From the NCBI GenBank assembly GCA_003164375.1, contig PLTE01000282.1:701-9904 (forward strand): a stretch of 9,204 bases of DNA, written 5' to 3'. Source of the stretch: Hyphomicrobiales bacterium. Its GTDB lineage: Bacteria > Pseudomonadota > Alphaproteobacteria > Rhizobiales > Xanthobacteraceae. Made by a program: the position numbers and the translations under genes. Under the pieces are notes generated by a model. The model searched no databases, was not told where the DNA came from, and was given only the letters and a program-made list of their open reading frames with translations. Below, piece by piece: positions 7,200-9,204 of the stretch (the stretch's first letter is position 1; each line of letters begins with the position of its first letter).

Positions 7200-8687
7200 A
7201 TGATGCGCGTTGACAGCGATAGTATGCAGTCGCGTTTTGGGATTTTCGTCGTGCGCCCTTCGGCCAAGCTTGGCAGCAGACTGATGGCAACCGGGATCGG
7301 TTGCGCGATGCTGCTTGGCTCGGTGCAAGCGGCACTGAGCGTAAACTGCAAGCCGGGCCACTTCCGAGCGCCCTATTTCATCAAGAGCATGGGCGCCTGC
7401 GCGTTCGATGCGCAGACGCTGAGCTTCGCCGGCACGCCGGTCGAACAGGCCATGTGCCTGATGCGCGGCATGGATGCGACGCGCAATCTCGCGGCGCCAC
7501 TCGAGAAGCTGCCGGCGGCGCTGGCAAGCCGCGTCGGCCAAACCACCGGGTTGCCGTCGCGCCAGGCGCTGTCGAGCTTGCTCTCCAAAGAGGGCCTGGA
7601 ATGGACCTTCGCCGCCTATCTCTGGCAGCCGGTGTCGCGCGCGCGCGACGACGATCCGGATGCACCGATGGCGCGCTATTTCGTGATCCACGACACCAGC
7701 GGGCCAAATTTCGGACACCGCTCGCTGCCGGACGACATCAATAGCAGTGCCGGCTTCAACAACCTGGCTAACTTTGCTTGCTCCGACGGCTGGGGCCGAG
7801 CCCACATCTTCATCAACCGCGCCGGTCAGATGCTGGTCGCGCACGATTACTCAATTGCTTGGCGCGAAACCAAGTTCGAGCAAGCCGCCGAATTCGGCGG
7901 CGCGCTGCAGGGGCTGTTCCTGCATAACGAGCTGGTTCAGCCGCGGCGCAGCGCGCCCGGGCACGGACGCAGCAACGATGCACGATCGCCGGATCCCGCT
8001 TTCACCGCCGCACAATACGATCGGCTGGCATTGCTTTATGTGATCGCGAGCGTGCGCGCCGACCGCTGGCTCATTCCGGCCTTTCACGCCGCGCTTGACG
8101 CCGACATTCCCAACGGCCACGACGATCCCCTGAATTTCGATATTGAAGGCTTTGCCAAGAGCCTCGACGAGTTGGTCGCGAAATTGCAGCACCCGGAGCA
8201 GATTGCGGCCGCGACCGGCGCGCCCGCAGTTGAGCTGCAAGCGGACGAATTGACGGAGCCCTTGGACCCGGCTTCGATCGAAGAACGCGCCACACCGACC
8301 CAAGCCGTCAGCCCACCGGCGGTGCCGAGCACCGAACCGACTGCCGCGGCGCTAATCGCGTCAAAGGACGACCAAGCATCAAAAGTCGCGCTGTTAGATG
8401 CAATCGTCCCGCCGCAGAAGAACGAATCCCACAGTGAGCAAAAGTCCGCCAGCGCCGAGCTTTGCGAGACGCGCCGCATTAAAGGCCACAGCCGGCGCCT
8501 TTGCGAGCCTGTTCGTGCCGAGCGGCACGAGCGCGCGCGACGAGACCAAACCCATACCGTTCGATTAGCGGATCGCGACAATTCGAACGAAAGCCGTGGA
8601 TCGCATGAACGACTTGGCGCACGGCATCATGGAAGCGACCTCCACACGCGTCATGCGCGGGGTTCATCCCGACACAACGGGGCTTGA
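7200..8687 (+). CDS. Exported, diverged N-acetylmuramoyl-L-alanine amidase-like protein
   Basis: The open frame encodes 495 residues. A signal sequence lies at about 22-45 (GSRLMATGIGCAMLLGSVQA). A Cys-containing conserved-looking region follows at about 48-140, then an amidase_2-like core: RYFVIHDTSGPN (159-170), AHIFINRAGQMLVAHDYS (201-218), HNELVQPRR (242-250), and FTAAQYDRLALLY (268-280) leading to LIPAFHAALDADIPNGHDDP (291-310). By analogy with AmpD the zinc ligands would be H164, H296 and D309. Such enzymes cut the bond between MurNAc and the stem peptide in the periplasm. Past about residue 330 the protein becomes Pro/Ala-rich, and from about 415 it turns Arg/His-rich and overlaps a transglycosylase remnant in another frame, so the true C-terminus may be shorter. 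The start is uncertain: no ribosome site precedes ATG 7200, 7203, 7224 or 7284. Confidence 0.65.
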   Translation: MMRVDSDSMQSRFGIFVVRPSAKLGSRLMATGIGCAMLLGSVQAALSVNCKPGHFRAPYFIKSMGACAFDAQTLSFAGTPVEQAMCLMRGMDATRNLAAPLEKLPAALASRVGQTTGLPSRQALSSLLSKEGLEWTFAAYLWQPVSRARDDDPDAPMARYFVIHDTSGPNFGHRSLPDDINSSAGFNNLANFACSDGWGRAHIFINRAGQMLVAHDYSIAWRETKFEQAAEFGGALQGLFLHNELVQPRRSAPGHGRSNDARSPDPAFTAAQYDRLALLYVIASVRADRWLIPAFHAALDADIPNGHDDPLNFDIEGFAKSLDELVAKLQHPEQIAAATGAPAVELQADELTEPLDPASIEERATPTQAVSPPAVPSTEPTAAALIASKDDQASKVALLDAIVPPQKNESHSEQKSASAELCETRRIKGHSRRLCEPVRAERHERARRDQTHTVRLADRDNSNESRGSHERLGARHHGSDLHTRHARGSSRHNGA

Positions 8688-8828
8688 GGCAATCCGCAGC
8701 CAACCCGAATTCATCGAAGATTTCTGGAAATATTTCAGCGTCGCAGTGATCAGCGCGTGACCGGCATCGAACCGCCCGACAGCCGTGCCGGCACGGGCCG
8801 GCTCGCCCGGTTGCGCCAAGCACCCTAA
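8434..8828 (+). pseudogene. Decayed Tat-exported lytic murein transglycosylase (MltB-like N-terminus)
   Basis: From GTG 8434 (or ATG 8398 in the same frame) a segment reads SFARRAALKATAGAFASLFV, a twin-arginine-type signal. It ends at a TAG (8566-8568) right after KPIPFD. The same frame continues from 8569 as RIATIRTKAVDR, and then GIMEATSTRVMRGVHPDTTG followed by LEAIRSQPEFIEDFWKY. This is the N-terminal region I recognise from MltB-type transglycosylases, where GVS-x-ATY-x-x-VMRG-x-x-PD and QPEF-x-x-x-W-x-Y precede RRVSDWRVTTG. That continuation appears one frame away from 8733 as FQRRSDQRVTGIE, open to a TAA at 8826-8828, but soon loses resemblance. The catalytic domain is missing altogether. 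So there is a nonsense codon, a one-base frameshift and a 3' truncation. The family call rests on remembered motifs, not on an alignment. Confidence 0.6.
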
Positions 8829-8909
8829 CCTGCTTGTGATCTGGCTCGTGATCCGGTTGGATGCGGGCCGCCGACACTGCCCAATTCGCAAGACGAGGAA
8901 ACGCCCGTC

Positions 8910-9204
8910 ATGACGCCGCCGCCCGCCGCGACCGCACGCGCCAATAGCACCGACGCCGACCCCGCCGTCGCCAAGATTGAACGTCCGACGCCGGCCGGCG
9001 CCAATGCGCCGGGCTTCGGTTCGGACGTGATCGCCGACGCGCTGCGCTCGCTCGATATTCCCTATATCGCGCTGACACCTGGCGCGAGCTACCGCGGGCT
9101 GCATGACAGCATCGTCAATTATCTCGGCAATGCGAAGCCGCAAATGTTGCTCTGCCTGCATGAGGAAGCCGCCGTCGCCATCGCCCACGGCTATGCCAAG
9201 GTGA
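8910..9204 (+). CDS. Thiamine pyrophosphate-dependent enzyme, N-terminal part (runs off the window)
   Basis: The first 98 residues of a TPP-binding enzyme of the acetolactate synthase / benzoylformate decarboxylase superfamily. After an Ala/Pro-rich extension of about 35 residues comes GSDVIADALRSLDIPYIALT (38-57). It matches the start of the Pyr domain, in which a protein of this class binds the pyrimidine end of TPP. LCLHEEAAVAIAHGYAKV (81-98) holds the glutamate (about E85) that activates the cofactor. The reaction cannot be fixed without the rest; decarboxylase, synthase or carboligase roles are all open. The ATG at 8910 has GAGGAA nine bases upstream. The gene continues past base 9204, and no partner gene is visible here. 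Confidence 0.85.
   Translation, partial: MTPPPAATARANSTDADPAVAKIERPTPAGANAPGFGSDVIADALRSLDIPYIALTPGASYRGLHDSIVNYLGNAKPQMLLCLHEEAAVAIAHGYAKV

Noticed and set aside
8787..8802. GCCGGC-ACGG-GCCGGC hairpin as a terminator after the transglycosylase remnant
   Set aside because: Only a 6-bp stem with no T tract, and such short GC palindromes are frequent here. Noted but not called.
8664..9188. 174-codon minus-strand ORF opposite the TPP enzyme
   Set aside because: The plus strand shows the TPP-enzyme start with a good ribosome site. The minus frame has shadow-like composition.

Overview
This window looks like chromosomal DNA from a GC-rich alphaproteobacterium of the Rhizobiales, probably the Bradyrhizobium/Xanthobacteraceae neighbourhood. 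The basis is overall composition, a lysine-type EF-P system, and small proteins of a kind I associate with that group. The assignment is inference from gene content and style. No rRNA, tRNA, CRISPR array, insertion sequence or phage gene was seen. Most genes sit in ordinary housekeeping or envelope contexts.

Layout, left to right. At 126-698 (+) is a YdjA-type nitroreductase. It converges on a small exported protein of unknown function (850-1350, -), with a strong shared hairpin between them (790-813). A 318-base divergent gap holds three copies of a CGCAAC hexamer, two of them forming a palindrome. It leads to a 65-residue zinc-ribbon protein (1669-1866, +). Next is the core of the window, a compact elongation factor P module. 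epmA (lysyl-lysine ligase) and epmB (radical SAM lysine 2,3-aminomutase) overlap by four bases on the minus strand, and efp is divergent on the plus strand. EpmB should convert L-lysine to (R)-beta-lysine. EpmA should attach it to Lys33 of EF-P, which then relieves ribosome stalling at polyproline.

A GC-rich stem-loop separates efp from a convergent 739-residue protein that joins a SulP anion transporter, a STAS domain and a cyclic-nucleotide-binding domain (4742-6961, -). Divergent from it is an exported protein with features of a diverged zinc N-acetylmuramoyl-L-alanine amidase (7200-8687, +). Its 3' end runs into what I read as a decayed Tat-exported lytic murein transglycosylase (about 8434-8828), broken by an in-frame stop and a frameshift. 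The window closes inside the N-terminus of a thiamine-pyrophosphate-dependent enzyme (8910 onward, +).

The most noteworthy items are the tri-domain transporter, the transglycosylase remnant (easily missed because the amidase reading frame runs over it), the diverged amidase itself, and the complete EF-P cassette. I found no clear evidence of a wholly new multi-gene system.
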